Shown: positions 44,250 to 53,344 of the stretch, piece after piece
Numbering within the stretch: the stretch's first letter is position 1
How the letters are laid out: each line of letters begins with the position of its first letter
Origin: Roseofilum acuticapitatum BLCC-M154
GTDB lineage: Bacteria; Cyanobacteriota; Cyanobacteriia; Cyanobacteriales; Desertifilaceae
Reading direction: 5' to 3'
DNA: 64,000 nt
Assembly (NCBI RefSeq): GCF_030068475.1
Contig: NZ_JAQOSP010000063.1
Span: forward strand, 62,001 to 126,000
Made by a program: the position numbers and the translations under genes
Notes under the pieces: model-generated
Database searches by the model: none
Told to the model about the DNA's origin: nothing
What the model saw: only the letters and a program-made list of their open reading frames with translations

Positions 44250-44384
44250 TAACATTAAATTCTCTGAAGGTGTCAGGAGACGCAAGTAAGACTACTATCG
44301 CCTGCGGCGAGGCTGGGCGGTAGCATTAGTCAGTGAAGCGTCAAGAATCACTGCTCCTTTAGGACGGTGAGTATGTCAACATCT
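44250..44384 (+). mobile_element. IS200/IS605-like right-end relic, omega-RNA-like, no tnpB
   Basis: A stem CTATCGCC/GGCGGTAG (44295-44302 with 44316-44323), extended by ACTA/TAGT, is followed ~17 nt later by the hairpin TCACTGCTCC/GGACGGTGA (44348-44370) and then GTATGTCAAC. That layout resembles the 3' end of cyanobacterial tnpB genes plus the right-end hairpin of IS200/IS605 elements. One frame reads like a short tnpB tail (VSEASRITAPLG) but holds an upstream stop. No transposase gene remains. Confidence 0.5.
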
Positions 44385-44392
44385 CCCCATCC

Positions 44393-45526
44393 TCACACAG
44401 ATTGTTGTAATTCCAACTCTAGGGGCCGATCGCCCTTAATCTCTAAACCTTTAAAATCTTGTTTAATGCTGCCAAACCCCTCTTCTGGAGGCCAAAAGAC
44501 CCAACGACTGCCGACGGGGAGCTGATTGAGGCGATCGCTATTTTGAGTCAGTAAAATTAAAGGTACATTGGGTAAATTCCGCGCAGGTTCCCCAAATGTA
44601 GTTCCCGCCAAGGCTTCTAAGACCACTTGATAACCTTGAATCAGTCCAGTATAAGCCGTCCAGAGTTTCACATTCATTTGCCGACGGGAGGCATGGAAAT
44701 AGAGAGAAGCAGCCGCAATGACCGCTTGTTCAAAAGTTGCGGGATGCCAAGCCAGTTCCGTATCGAGGGCAATCAACACATCATCACCGCCCGCCATAAT
44801 TTCTAATTCTCGTACCCTTAAGTCTCCATAGCGGGCACTGGTGCGCCAGTGAATCAGTCTTAAGGGGTCTCCCACCCGATAAGGGCGCAAGGAGCGAGTT
44901 AAGCCTTCTGTAGAATTTTGGATGCCCTGATGGTCGCGCTTAAATTTAGGGCTTTGGTCTTGACCAAGGTCGTCAATTAGGGGACAACTCCGTAGGGGTA
45001 GCACTTGGGGATAAACGATCGCCGTGGCAGGCGCTTCCCGGCGACGGCGACACCAAAATAAGCCTAGAGGGGCGGCTGTCCTGAGCTGTAGGGTACTCCA
45101 ACGATAAATTCCTCTTTTTTGGGTCGGTTGGTCATAAATCCATTTATAGCTGCTGTAAGGGGGGATATGGGCGATCGCCGTGGTTTGGGGAGGACTGAGG
45201 ACAAAGGGCAGCAGATCCTGAACTTGAAGCAGGGTTTTGGGTTGGTTCGTACAATTTTCGATGTCCAGTTCAAGGGTGAGATGATCGCCAGCGCTGATGG
45301 GGCGAATGCGATGGCGATGAATCTTGAGACCCCGTAGCGATCGCACGGGTAAAATAGCTGCCATAAACAGCAGTGCGGCGAGAATGCCACTAATGACATA
45401 GAGCCATCCGACCATGGTATTGGTGGCTGCTCCAAAGAAAAAGACCATCAGAGCGCCTAGCAACCATCCCGCATAAGCGGGGTTAACCCATTTTCTCTCT
45501 AACCAATCGGCGATCGCTTGTATCAC
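44393..45526 (-). CDS. DUF58 family protein
   Basis: 377 residues: two N-terminal TM helices (~17-60), a beta-rich domain, then the DUF58 signature RPYRVGDPLRLIHWRTSARYGDLRVRELE at ~215-245 (quoted as a position) followed by a vWA-like C-terminal domain. DUF58 proteins usually sit next to MoxR ATPases, but no MoxR gene is adjacent here, so function remains open. The start at 45526 begins MIQAIADWLERKW. Followed on the same strand by the IS-type relic. Confidence 0.88.
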   Translation of the reverse strand: MIQAIADWLERKWVNPAYAGWLLGALMVFFFGAATNTMVGWLYVISGILAALLFMAAILPVRSLRGLKIHRHRIRPISAGDHLTLELDIENCTNQPKTLLQVQDLLPFVLSPPQTTAIAHIPPYSSYKWIYDQPTQKRGIYRWSTLQLRTAAPLGLFWCRRRREAPATAIVYPQVLPLRSCPLIDDLGQDQSPKFKRDHQGIQNSTEGLTRSLRPYRVGDPLRLIHWRTSARYGDLRVRELEIMAGGDDVLIALDTELAWHPATFEQAVIAAASLYFHASRRQMNVKLWTAYTGLIQGYQVVLEALAGTTFGEPARNLPNVPLILLTQNSDRLNQLPVGSRWVFWPPEEGFGSIKQDFKGLEIKGDRPLELELQQSV

Positions 45527-45584
45527 GCTCTTACTCCATATATCATTTCCCCTTCATCTTTTATAGCGCTTCTCGATCGACCCA

Positions 45585-46580
45585 TTAAAATTCAACCAAG
45601 ACTTCGGCAATTCTGCGATTGCGTCGCACGGTGAGCAGCATTGAACGGGGACGGGTTTCTAGGAAACCGATGAGATCGTTGACTCCTCGCAACCGACGGT
45701 GATTAATGGCTAAGAGGCGATCTCCCGGTCGAAAACCGATATCTGCGGCTAAAGAACCCCGTTCAACTTCTAATACGGTTAAGTCTTGATCTACGGTTAC
45801 GCCTAAACGGGGAGGATCGGAAAAGCGATCGCGGTTATTCTGATTATCTTGAGGAAATGTAGGATCGCGTCGAGCCACTGAATCATTGGGAACGCCAGGA
45901 TCGCGCTGATTGCCATTAGCCACAATAAACTCTTGGGCAATTAAAGCATTAGTGGCAAAACCAATGCCGCTATTGGTTCCATTCCGGCTTAAAATGGCTT
46001 TATTGACTCCAATCAGTTCGCCACGGGAGTTGAGTAAGGGGCCGCCGGAGTTCCCAGGATTTAGGGCTGCATCGGTTTGTAGGTCTCCATTTTCCGGATC
46101 AATGCGGCTGAGAATACCGGTGGTAATGGTTCCCGACAGACCAAAGGGACTACCAATAGCATAGACTTGTTGACCGATTTGTACCCCTTGGCGATCGGCG
46201 ATCGGAATGGTAGGTAAACTCTCATTCGTTTGTAGACGCACTAAGGCTAAATCATTGCGGCGATCCACAGCAATCACATAACCTGGATAACGATTGCCTT
46301 GGGCGGTTCTCACCTCTACCTGTCCCCGTCTGGCTTCAGAAACCACATGCTCATTAGTTAAGACTAAACCATCAGAGCGTACAATACTCCCTGAACCTGA
46401 GCCTCGTCCAGCTTTAATCGTAACTACCGCAGGACTGGCTTGGCGATAGACTTGAATCCGCGTTTGTTCTTCCCCACTAAATTGCGCGAGTCGTCCAATT
46501 TCCGGTACACTGAGGGCTGGTGGCGCGATGAATAGTCCCACTGCTAGGGTAGACAGGAATAAGGTTTTTGGTTGGATCAT
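45585..46580 (-). CDS. HtrA/Deg-like serine protease with PDZ domain
   Basis: 331 residues: Sec signal peptide (TLFLSTLAVGLFIAPPALS), trypsin-like domain with the triad His (LTNEHVVSEA), Asp (RRNDLALVRL) and Ser (NPGNSGGPLLNS), then one PDZ domain (~245-325, ADIGFRPGDRLLAINHR). It is short of the usual HtrA LA loop; exported quality control is the expected role. Gene order: 58 bp upstream of the DUF58 gene on the same strand, so they may be co-transcribed. Confidence 0.92.
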   Translation of the reverse strand: MIQPKTLFLSTLAVGLFIAPPALSVPEIGRLAQFSGEEQTRIQVYRQASPAVVTIKAGRGSGSGSIVRSDGLVLTNEHVVSEARRGQVEVRTAQGNRYPGYVIAVDRRNDLALVRLQTNESLPTIPIADRQGVQIGQQVYAIGSPFGLSGTITTGILSRIDPENGDLQTDAALNPGNSGGPLLNSRGELIGVNKAILSRNGTNSGIGFATNALIAQEFIVANGNQRDPGVPNDSVARRDPTFPQDNQNNRDRFSDPPRLGVTVDQDLTVLEVERGSLAADIGFRPGDRLLAINHRRLRGVNDLIGFLETRPRSMLLTVRRNRRIAEVLVEF

Positions 46581-46811
46581 GATTCTTTACCCAGGGTTAG
46601 CAATCCTTCTTTAATGGATGACACAGGATGGTGCTGATAGTTTCCTGATTGTAGAATAGGCACGGGTCATCAATTACTTCAGAGATTTAACCAACCTATA
46701 ACCCAGAATGCCCATCTGGAGCGAGAGATGGATTGGATAGCTTCCGAACATCAAGATTGGGCGATCCGAGTTTAACCTTAGTTTTGTAGTTTCGTTTAAT
46801 TTTATAGATTC

Positions 46812-47765
46812 ATGCTTGATTCTTTATCTTCATCCTTCGTTGGTGAAATGCCCGTTTTTCTTGACCCATTTCAATTGTATACCCTACCCTTGGGAGATTG
46901 GGTGACCGATTTTGTCAATTTCTTGGTCGATCAGTTTCGCCCTTTTTTTCAACTGATTAGAATTCCCTTTGCCTTTGTTCTCAGCACAATTGAAGCGGGT
47001 TTACTGGTTATTCCCCCCACCTTGTTCTTAATTCTCTTAGGGTTGCTGGTGTGGCAATTTTGTAGCGCTGCCATTGCTATCTACAGTCTGGTGGCTATGG
47101 TGGCTATTGGTTTACTGGGAACCTGGGAACCGGCAATGACTACCTTATCTCTGGTCATTTGTGCCGTGACTTTCTGTATGATTATCGGTCTGCCGATTGG
47201 CATTTTAGCTGCCAGAAACGATCGCTTTGACTCTATTTTGCGACCGCTTCTGGATGCGATGCAAACTTTACCTTCGTTTGTTTATTTGGTTCCGGTTGTG
47301 ATGCTCTTTGGGATTGGGGAAGTGCCGGGAGTGATTGTTACTTTGATTTTTGCGGTTCCGCCCTTGATTCGGTTAACGAATTTGGGGATTCGTCAGGTGT
47401 CTAAGGAAGTGGTGGAAGCGGCGATCGCCTTTGGCTCCACTCCCAACCAAGTCCTTTGGGAAGCCCAAATTCCCCTCGCTTTACCGACAATCCTCGCGGG
47501 CGTGAATCAATCTATACTCTTAGCCCTATCCATGGTGGTTGTCGCATCCATGATTTCTGTCGAAGGTCTCGGTCAAATGGTCTTACGGGGCATTGGCCGC
47601 CTGGATGTTGGATTAGCAACGGTTGGCGGGGTCAGTATTGTCTTAGTGGCGATCTTATTAGACCGGATCACCCAGGCTTTAGGGAAACCGAAAAAGGTTT
47701 CCTGGAAAAAGCGCGGCCCCATAGGATTTGTATTTTATTTTACCCAGAAACAAGCACTCCAATAA
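46812..47765 (+). CDS. ProW-like ABC transporter permease (glycine betaine/proline type), orphan
   Basis: 317 residues, 6-7 TM helices. The EAA loop region reads VVEAAIAFGSTPNQVLWEAQIPLALPTILAGVNQSIL (residues ~195-232), with the QTLPSFVYLVPVVMLFGIG segment that is typical of ProW/OpuAB. It should form the membrane pore for import of a compatible solute. The usual ATPase and binding-protein genes are not adjacent; the next gene is on the opposite strand, with 6 bp between the stops. The partner subunits must be encoded elsewhere or be lost. Confidence 0.85.
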   Translation: MLDSLSSSFVGEMPVFLDPFQLYTLPLGDWVTDFVNFLVDQFRPFFQLIRIPFAFVLSTIEAGLLVIPPTLFLILLGLLVWQFCSAAIAIYSLVAMVAIGLLGTWEPAMTTLSLVICAVTFCMIIGLPIGILAARNDRFDSILRPLLDAMQTLPSFVYLVPVVMLFGIGEVPGVIVTLIFAVPPLIRLTNLGIRQVSKEVVEAAIAFGSTPNQVLWEAQIPLALPTILAGVNQSILLALSMVVVASMISVEGLGQMVLRGIGRLDVGLATVGGVSIVLVAILLDRITQALGKPKKVSWKKRGPIGFVFYFTQKQALQ

Positions 47766-47771
47766 ATGGCT

Positions 47772-49268
47772 TTAATCTGCCATTAAAACCTTGGTGGTGG
47801 ATTGCCCTAACTTATTCAACCGAGACATTAAGGTGCTATTCAAGGCTGCGAAAATGGCCCATTGAGCTAAGAGGGAAAAGGCAAAGGGCAAGATTAAGGT
47901 TGGGGCCGTTTGTTCGAGGGCAAACCAACTGCCTCCGAATACGGAGAACATCCACCAACTGGCTGAGGTTTGGGGGTTGATTTCTAAGGTGGCGACAATG
48001 ATTAGGGGTAAGACTAATACTGTAATGACTAAAGATCCGGCGATCGCCGTCCGGTTTTTAGAGCGGTTGAGTAAACTCAGTTGGATGATGACTCCATAAA
48101 TGAGTATCAGATTAGCTGAGAGGATCAAAGAGAAAATTGCCCCCATTTTTTCGGCGTTGGGTAAGCGAGCGATCGCCCAAAAACTCCAAATAGCTGTAAC
48201 GATCAGCACTTGCAGGGCGATCGCCCCCACCGCAGGACTCTTTTCACCCCAGAGCAAATCCCGAATTAACCTTCGATTTTCCCTAGACTGTTGATGGCGA
48301 TATCTCGCCCAATCTAGACAATTTTGCCGCTCTGGAGTCACCATAAAACTGGTGAACAAAATGACTATCAAATTAAACACGCTCAGGGAAAACAGCATGT
48401 GCAATCCTTGCTCAGGGTAATCTAAGCCTATCGGCAGCATAAACCCCAATAACCACACCTGAAGCAGTGCCACCATCCCATAGCTTTGAGCTTTGCTCAT
48501 TCTTGTACCTAGGGGATTTTGGTAAACTCGATTGACAATAGAGGCAATCCCATAAGCGATCGCCACACCCGTGGCGATCGTTAATCCATAACCCACCCAA
48601 GCCGAAGATAGAGGAAACGTAAACCAATACTCCTTAATATATTCTGCACTACCCAAAACATACTGATCCAAGCACCAATTCACCCCCTGCAAATAATAAG
48701 GCATCACCATTAAACTGATGACACTAGAGCTACCTGCACGAGCTTGTTCCCCCATCTTATCGTTACCCATGAGGCCAACCAAGAGGGCAAAGGCGAAACA
48801 CACCCCACATCCCAATCCCCACAGGCTATAGAGAGCTAAAAGGCTCACAAAAGAATACTCCTGTAGAGCAGCGAAAGCATGGAGAGGTAAACACAGCACG
48901 GTAAAGACGTAAACAATAATAGGAACGCCCAACACCTTACCCCATAAGACTTTTTCACTCTCTTGAGGACTGAAGCGAATAAAATTCAGAGTCCCTTTGC
49001 TCACCTCTTTGGCCATATCACTGGTCAATAAAAAGACTCCACATACCCATAAAGTCAAAGGGATAATCCAACCCAGGGAATCAAAAATAACTGACCAGGC
49101 AAACTCCTGACCGATATAATCAGATTCTGCTGCTATCAGGATCAGAAGACCTTGCAAAAGCACGGCTGCTCCCAACGCTAAAAATAGGGGAGCGGGTTTG
49201 AGCCTCCCTTTTAGCTCCCTTAATAATTGGGGATTCCAGTCCCCAATTCGATTAAATACTGAATTCAT
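47772..49268 (-). CDS. ABC-2-like integral membrane protein
   Basis: 498 residues with about 12 TM helices in two halves. Near the N-terminus WNPQLLRELKGRLKPAPLFLAL and LLTSDMAKEVSKGTLNFIRFSPQ resemble ABC-2-type permeases (the amphipathic coupling segment before a TM bundle). No ATPase is adjacent. ATG 49268 is preferred over 49334: the first 22 residues of the longer form lack homology-like character. The function is unknown beyond membrane transport or export. Confidence 0.72.
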   Translation of the reverse strand: MNSVFNRIGDWNPQLLRELKGRLKPAPLFLALGAAVLLQGLLILIAAESDYIGQEFAWSVIFDSLGWIIPLTLWVCGVFLLTSDMAKEVSKGTLNFIRFSPQESEKVLWGKVLGVPIIVYVFTVLCLPLHAFAALQEYSFVSLLALYSLWGLGCGVCFAFALLVGLMGNDKMGEQARAGSSSVISLMVMPYYLQGVNWCLDQYVLGSAEYIKEYWFTFPLSSAWVGYGLTIATGVAIAYGIASIVNRVYQNPLGTRMSKAQSYGMVALLQVWLLGFMLPIGLDYPEQGLHMLFSLSVFNLIVILFTSFMVTPERQNCLDWARYRHQQSRENRRLIRDLLWGEKSPAVGAIALQVLIVTAIWSFWAIARLPNAEKMGAIFSLILSANLILIYGVIIQLSLLNRSKNRTAIAGSLVITVLVLPLIIVATLEINPQTSASWWMFSVFGGSWFALEQTAPTLILPFAFSLLAQWAIFAALNSTLMSRLNKLGQSTTKVLMAD

Positions 49269-49386
49269 AGTTGAAGACGCTCCTAAACGGTCTCTAGGAT
49301 TAATATCTTTGAACCAGTTGAGATATGCTCTCAAGACTACAGGCTACGAAAATGACCATAGCTATACTAGAGCAATGATAACATTC

Positions 49387-50364
49387 TCAATCTTCTCCCA
49401 CCTGATAGCCAAACTGGGACAAACGAGCGCGAGATTGTCGCCATTTCGGTCTAACTTTAACAAATAATTCCAGATAAACTTGGCCTAAAATCAATTTTTG
49501 CATCTGTTCCCGTGCTGCTGTGCCAATGCTTTTGAGCATCGATCCCTTTTTGCCAATCAGAATCGCTTTTTGAGAGTCCCGTTCTACATTAATGGCCGCA
49601 AAAACGCGAGTAATTTTCTCCGTTTCTTCCACCCGCTCAATTTCGACTGCCACGGAATGGGGCACTTCTTGGCGAGTCAGCAGTAAAATTTGTTCCCGGA
49701 TTAATTCGCCCATAATAAAGCGTTCTGGCTGGTCAGTGACCAAATCGGGGGGATAATAGTAGGGGCCAGGGTCGAGATTATCCGCCAGTAGGGTTTGTAG
49801 GGAGTCTAATCCCTCACCGGTGAGGGCAGAAAATTTCAGGGTAGGCCACTGGTGAGCTTGGGCCAGTTGGGCATAGCTTCGATCGATCGCCTCAAAGTCC
49901 TCCGGTTGTTGATCTGCCTTATTGAGTCCGAGAATAATGGGTAGCTTAACGGAGGACAGTAAATCAACAATATAGCGATCGCCCCCTCCCGCAGCCACCC
50001 CACTATCGACCACAAATAACACCACATCTACCGATTTAATGGCCAACTTTGCATTTTCCACCAACACCTTCCCCAACTCATGGTGGGGTTTATGAATTCC
50101 AGGAGTATCTACAAAAATAAATTGAGCCGATGAAGTCGTCAGAATTCCCCGCAAGCGGTTGCGTGTGGTTTGAGCAACCGGTGAAGTAATCGCAATTTTT
50201 TGTCCAACCAACTCATTCATAATGGTGGACTTACCCACATTGGGACGGCCAATAATGCCCACAAACCCAGACTTAAAGCCAGGAGGGGGTTCTGGAATTA
50301 TATTAAAGGATAAAGCAGAAGAATCGTAGAGAGCTTCAGATTGGGGATCAAGAGAATCAGTCAT
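49387..50364 (-). CDS. era: GTPase Era
   Basis: Ribosome-assembly GTPase that binds 16S rRNA. G1 GIIGRPNVGKST, G2/G3 TRNRLRGI and VDTPGIHKPHHELG, G4 LGLNKADQ and G5 FSALTGEG are followed by the C-terminal KH domain (ILIGKKGSMLKSIGTAAREQMQKL in parts, and VKVRPKWRQSRARLSQFGY). 325 residues from ATG 50364; the alternative TTG 50391 would add nine residues. Divergent from the pfkA gene with a 144-bp gap. Confidence 0.95.
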   Translation of the reverse strand: MTDSLDPQSEALYDSSALSFNIIPEPPPGFKSGFVGIIGRPNVGKSTIMNELVGQKIAITSPVAQTTRNRLRGILTTSSAQFIFVDTPGIHKPHHELGKVLVENAKLAIKSVDVVLFVVDSGVAAGGGDRYIVDLLSSVKLPIILGLNKADQQPEDFEAIDRSYAQLAQAHQWPTLKFSALTGEGLDSLQTLLADNLDPGPYYYPPDLVTDQPERFIMGELIREQILLLTRQEVPHSVAVEIERVEETEKITRVFAAINVERDSQKAILIGKKGSMLKSIGTAAREQMQKLILGQVYLELFVKVRPKWRQSRARLSQFGYQVGED

Positions 50365-50508
50365 GGAGGATCGTAAGTCAGGAATTAACAAAGATTAAGT
50401 CAAGTTGACGTTATGGAACTTTCAGAGAATTTAAGTTTAATTTACTCCTGTAAGGGCTAAGTGGCCCTTTGTCTTCATTCACCTTCAAAGCTACGGGAGG
50501 ACAAGGTT

Positions 50509-51585
50509 ATGGGAAAACGCATTGGTATTTTAACCAGTGGCGGGGACTGTGCAGGTCTCAATGCTGCGATTCGAGCTGTCGTCTATCATGCCACAGGAAC
50601 CTATGGTTATGAAGTCTTTGGCATTTATCAAGCCACATTGGGGTTATTAGAACGTCCTCCAAAGGCGATCGAATTAAATCGCACTAACATTCGTGGCTTA
50701 CTGCTCACTGGTGGAACCATACTAGGAACCACCAACAAGGGTGACCCCTTTGCTTATCCGATGCCCGATGGTACATCAATCGATCGCTCAGAAGAAATGA
50801 TCGAAGGATACCACCAATTGGGTCTCGATGCCCTACTGGTGATCGGTGGCGATGGATCTTTAGCCATTCTGCGAAAACTGGCTAAACAAGGCAATATGAA
50901 CATTATTGGTATCCCCAAAACCATTGATAATGATATTGGCATTACTGAACGCTCTATTGGTTTTCAAACAGCCGTCAATATTGCAACAGAAGCCCTAGAC
51001 CGACTCCAGTTTACCGCAGCCAGTCATAATCGGGTCTTAATTCTGGAAGTGATGGGTCGGGATGCCGGTCATATTGCCATTAGTGCCGGAATTGCTGGCG
51101 GTGCGGATGTGATCTTAATTCCCGAAATTCCCTACAACATCAATAAGGTTTGCGACCATATTGTTAAGCGTCGAGATATCGGTAAAAATTATTCTCTGGT
51201 GATTATCTCCGAAGCGGTAAAAACCATTGATGGCGGAGCGATCACTAATGTGGATGTTCTGGGAGAGCGTCGCTATGGAGGTATTGGTCATTATATTGCC
51301 GATAGCATTACCTCTAAAATTGGTGCAGAAACCAGGGTGACGGTGTTAGGTCATACCCAACGAGGAGGTATTCCCGCCGCTACAGACCGCCTGGTGGCTT
51401 CTACCTTTGGTGTGGCAGCCGTTGATTTAGTGGCTGAGGATAAATATGATTACATGGTGACTTGGCAAAATCGCCAGGTGGTGAGTGTACCCATTGAAGA
51501 TGCGATTAAACATTACCAAACGGTTGATGCTGAAGGCACATTAGTCAAAACCGCCAGAGGTTTGGGCATTTGTTTGGGAGATTAA
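50509..51585 (+). CDS. pfkA: 6-phosphofructokinase
   Basis: Phosphorylates fructose 6-phosphate in glycolysis. MGKRIGILTSGGDCAGLNAAI begins the chain (first 20 shown in part), GGDGSLAIL holds the phosphoryl-donor Asp-Gly and PKTIDNDI the catalytic segment. The Gly after GGD indicates ATP use, while Lys in PKT (Gly in E. coli) marks the mixed Gly/Lys clade, usually still ATP-dependent. 358 residues. ATG 50509 is preferred because GGGAGGA lies eight bases before it; the longer GTG form at 50461 adds 16 unlikely residues. Confidence 0.95.
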   Translation: MGKRIGILTSGGDCAGLNAAIRAVVYHATGTYGYEVFGIYQATLGLLERPPKAIELNRTNIRGLLLTGGTILGTTNKGDPFAYPMPDGTSIDRSEEMIEGYHQLGLDALLVIGGDGSLAILRKLAKQGNMNIIGIPKTIDNDIGITERSIGFQTAVNIATEALDRLQFTAASHNRVLILEVMGRDAGHIAISAGIAGGADVILIPEIPYNINKVCDHIVKRRDIGKNYSLVIISEAVKTIDGGAITNVDVLGERRYGGIGHYIADSITSKIGAETRVTVLGHTQRGGIPAATDRLVASTFGVAAVDLVAEDKYDYMVTWQNRQVVSVPIEDAIKHYQTVDAEGTLVKTARGLGICLGD

Positions 51586-51594
51586 CAGGCAAAA

Positions 51595-51615
51595 CAAGGG
51601 GCTTGGGGCCCCTTG
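51595..51615. terminator. Hairpin between convergent pfkA and fabG
   Basis: CAAGGGGC and GCCCCTTG form an 8-bp stem around TTGGG. On the minus strand it is followed by TTTTG, fitting fabG termination; the plus side lacks a T-run. Confidence 0.6.
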
Positions 51616-51644
51616 CTTGATCGATCCGGAAGACTATCAAGGGA

Positions 51645-52406
<762 letters not shown>

Positions 52407-52479
52407 CTATTTCTTAAGTTAGGCTTAGGGCATTTTGCCTTAGAATGGGGTGAATTGCCTCACTTTTGGAGAATTTAAC

Positions 52480-52797
52480 ATGGCCGTTAAAAAGCAATTC
52501 AAAAGTTTTTCTGACCTCCTCGCCCAATCTGATGTCCCTGTGTTGGTCGATTTCTATGCCACTTGGTGCGGCCCTTGCCAAATGATGGTTCCCATTTTGG
52601 AGCAAGTAAGCGCTCAGATGGGTAAAGCCATCCAAGTGGTGAAGATTGACACAGATAAATACCCCCAACTCGCTTCTGAGTACCAGGTAGAAGCCTTGCC
52701 CACCCTGATTCTGTTTAAGCAGGGCAAACCGGTGGATAAAATTGAAGGCGTGATTAAGGCCGAACCCCTGATCGCACGCCTCCAGGCCTTGATTTAA
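52480..52797 (+). CDS. Thioredoxin, y-type
   Basis: 105 residues. The WCGPC active site (VDFYATWCGPCQMMVP), cis-Pro (ALPTLILFKQG) and end IEGVIKAEPLIARLQAL are clear. The FSSF-like start KKQFKSFSDLLAQSDVPVLV and KIDTDKYPQLASEYQ favour the cyanobacterial y-type thioredoxin (TrxQ), which reduces peroxiredoxins rather than Calvin-cycle enzymes. ATG 52480 has no long upstream extension. Transcribed alone, with the tRNA-Gly gene 104 bp downstream. Confidence 0.9.
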   Translation: MAVKKQFKSFSDLLAQSDVPVLVDFYATWCGPCQMMVPILEQVSAQMGKAIQVVKIDTDKYPQLASEYQVEALPTLILFKQGKPVDKIEGVIKAEPLIARLQALI

Positions 52798-52901
52798 GGG
52801 CAGTACAAAAATTTTGCCCAAGGTCTAGCTTTTTTCTAAAAGTTATGTTAGATTGGTGAGAGTGGGTAATAAACGGTTGTGTCCGTCGATTTGCCCAGCT
52901 T

Positions 52902-52972
52902 GCGGGTATAGTTTAGTGGTAAAACCATAGCCTTCCAAGCTATTGATGGGGGTTCGATTCCCCCTACCCGCT
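52902..52972 (+). tRNA. trnG-UCC: tRNA-Gly (anticodon TCC)
   Basis: A cloverleaf of 71 nt can be drawn: acceptor GCGGGTA/TACCCGC, D-arm GTTTAGTGGTAAAAC, anticodon stem ATAGC/GCTAT with loop CTTCCAA (anticodon TCC at 52934-52936), T-arm GGGGG-TTCGATT-CCCCC. No CCA is encoded. No intron is present. Confidence 0.95.
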
Positions 52973-53003
52973 TCTTAAGTATCCTGGGTGTATAGAATTT
53001 TTA

Positions 53004-53037
53004 CCCCCATCAATAGCATGGGAACCGGCTCCCATGC
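53004..53037. repeat. Inverted partial copy of tRNA-Gly followed by a hairpin
   Basis: CCCCCATCAATAGC (53004-53017) is the exact reverse complement of tRNA positions 52939-52952 (anticodon stem 3' side and variable region). It is followed by the perfect hairpin GCATGGGA/TCCCATGC (53016-53037). Together with the tRNA gene it makes a 14-bp inverted repeat across about 50 bp. Confidence 0.65.
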
Positions 53038-53159
53038 CTAAAATCTGCCTAAATTCACCATAGCACTCCCCATTGAGGGGGGCAAGTAATAGGCCATGGG
53101 GACAGTAGCTCAACTCTGTCGCTGTTGGTCAGTTTGATAGAAACGGTTTTGATATCTCG

Positions 53160-53285
53160 CTTTCATTACTTGCGCTAGAATTGGTCTGTCAATGCTATTG
53201 GGTTAGCTCCATTGGAGGTGCGCCAATAGCAGTTCTAATGCAGTACATTAAAGAACAAGAAAAGCCGTCCTTCTAGGATGGGGTT
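53160..53285 (+). mobile_element. Second IS200/IS605-like right-end relic, omega-RNA-like, no tnpB
   Basis: This occupies much of the 372-bp gap between tRNA-Gly and dapL. The nested stems TGCTATTGG/CCAATAGCA (53193-53201 with 53223-53231) and CTCC/GGAG are followed by a spacer and the hairpin CCGTCC-TTCTA-GGATGG (53265-53281). One frame reads like a degraded tnpB tail (VNAIGLAPLEVRQ) with stop codons. No intact transposase gene is present. Confidence 0.5.
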
Positions 53286-53309
53286 TTAGACCCATTCTTC
53301 TGATAATTC

Positions 53310-53343
53310 TTCTGTTGGGTCACTGGGTGACCCAACTCAGAAG
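53310..53343. terminator. Hairpin at the dapL 3' end
   Basis: GTTGGGTCAC/GTGACCCAAC is a perfect 10-bp stem with a 3-nt loop, extended by TTCTG/CAGAA after a bulge. It starts 2 bp after the dapL stop codon on the minus strand. There is no T-tract. Confidence 0.6.
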
Positions 53344-53344
53344 C

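Noticed and set aside
50405-50433. Promoter for pfkA (TTGACG with AATTTA)
   Set aside because: The -35-like box is good, but the -10-like box is too weak to claim.
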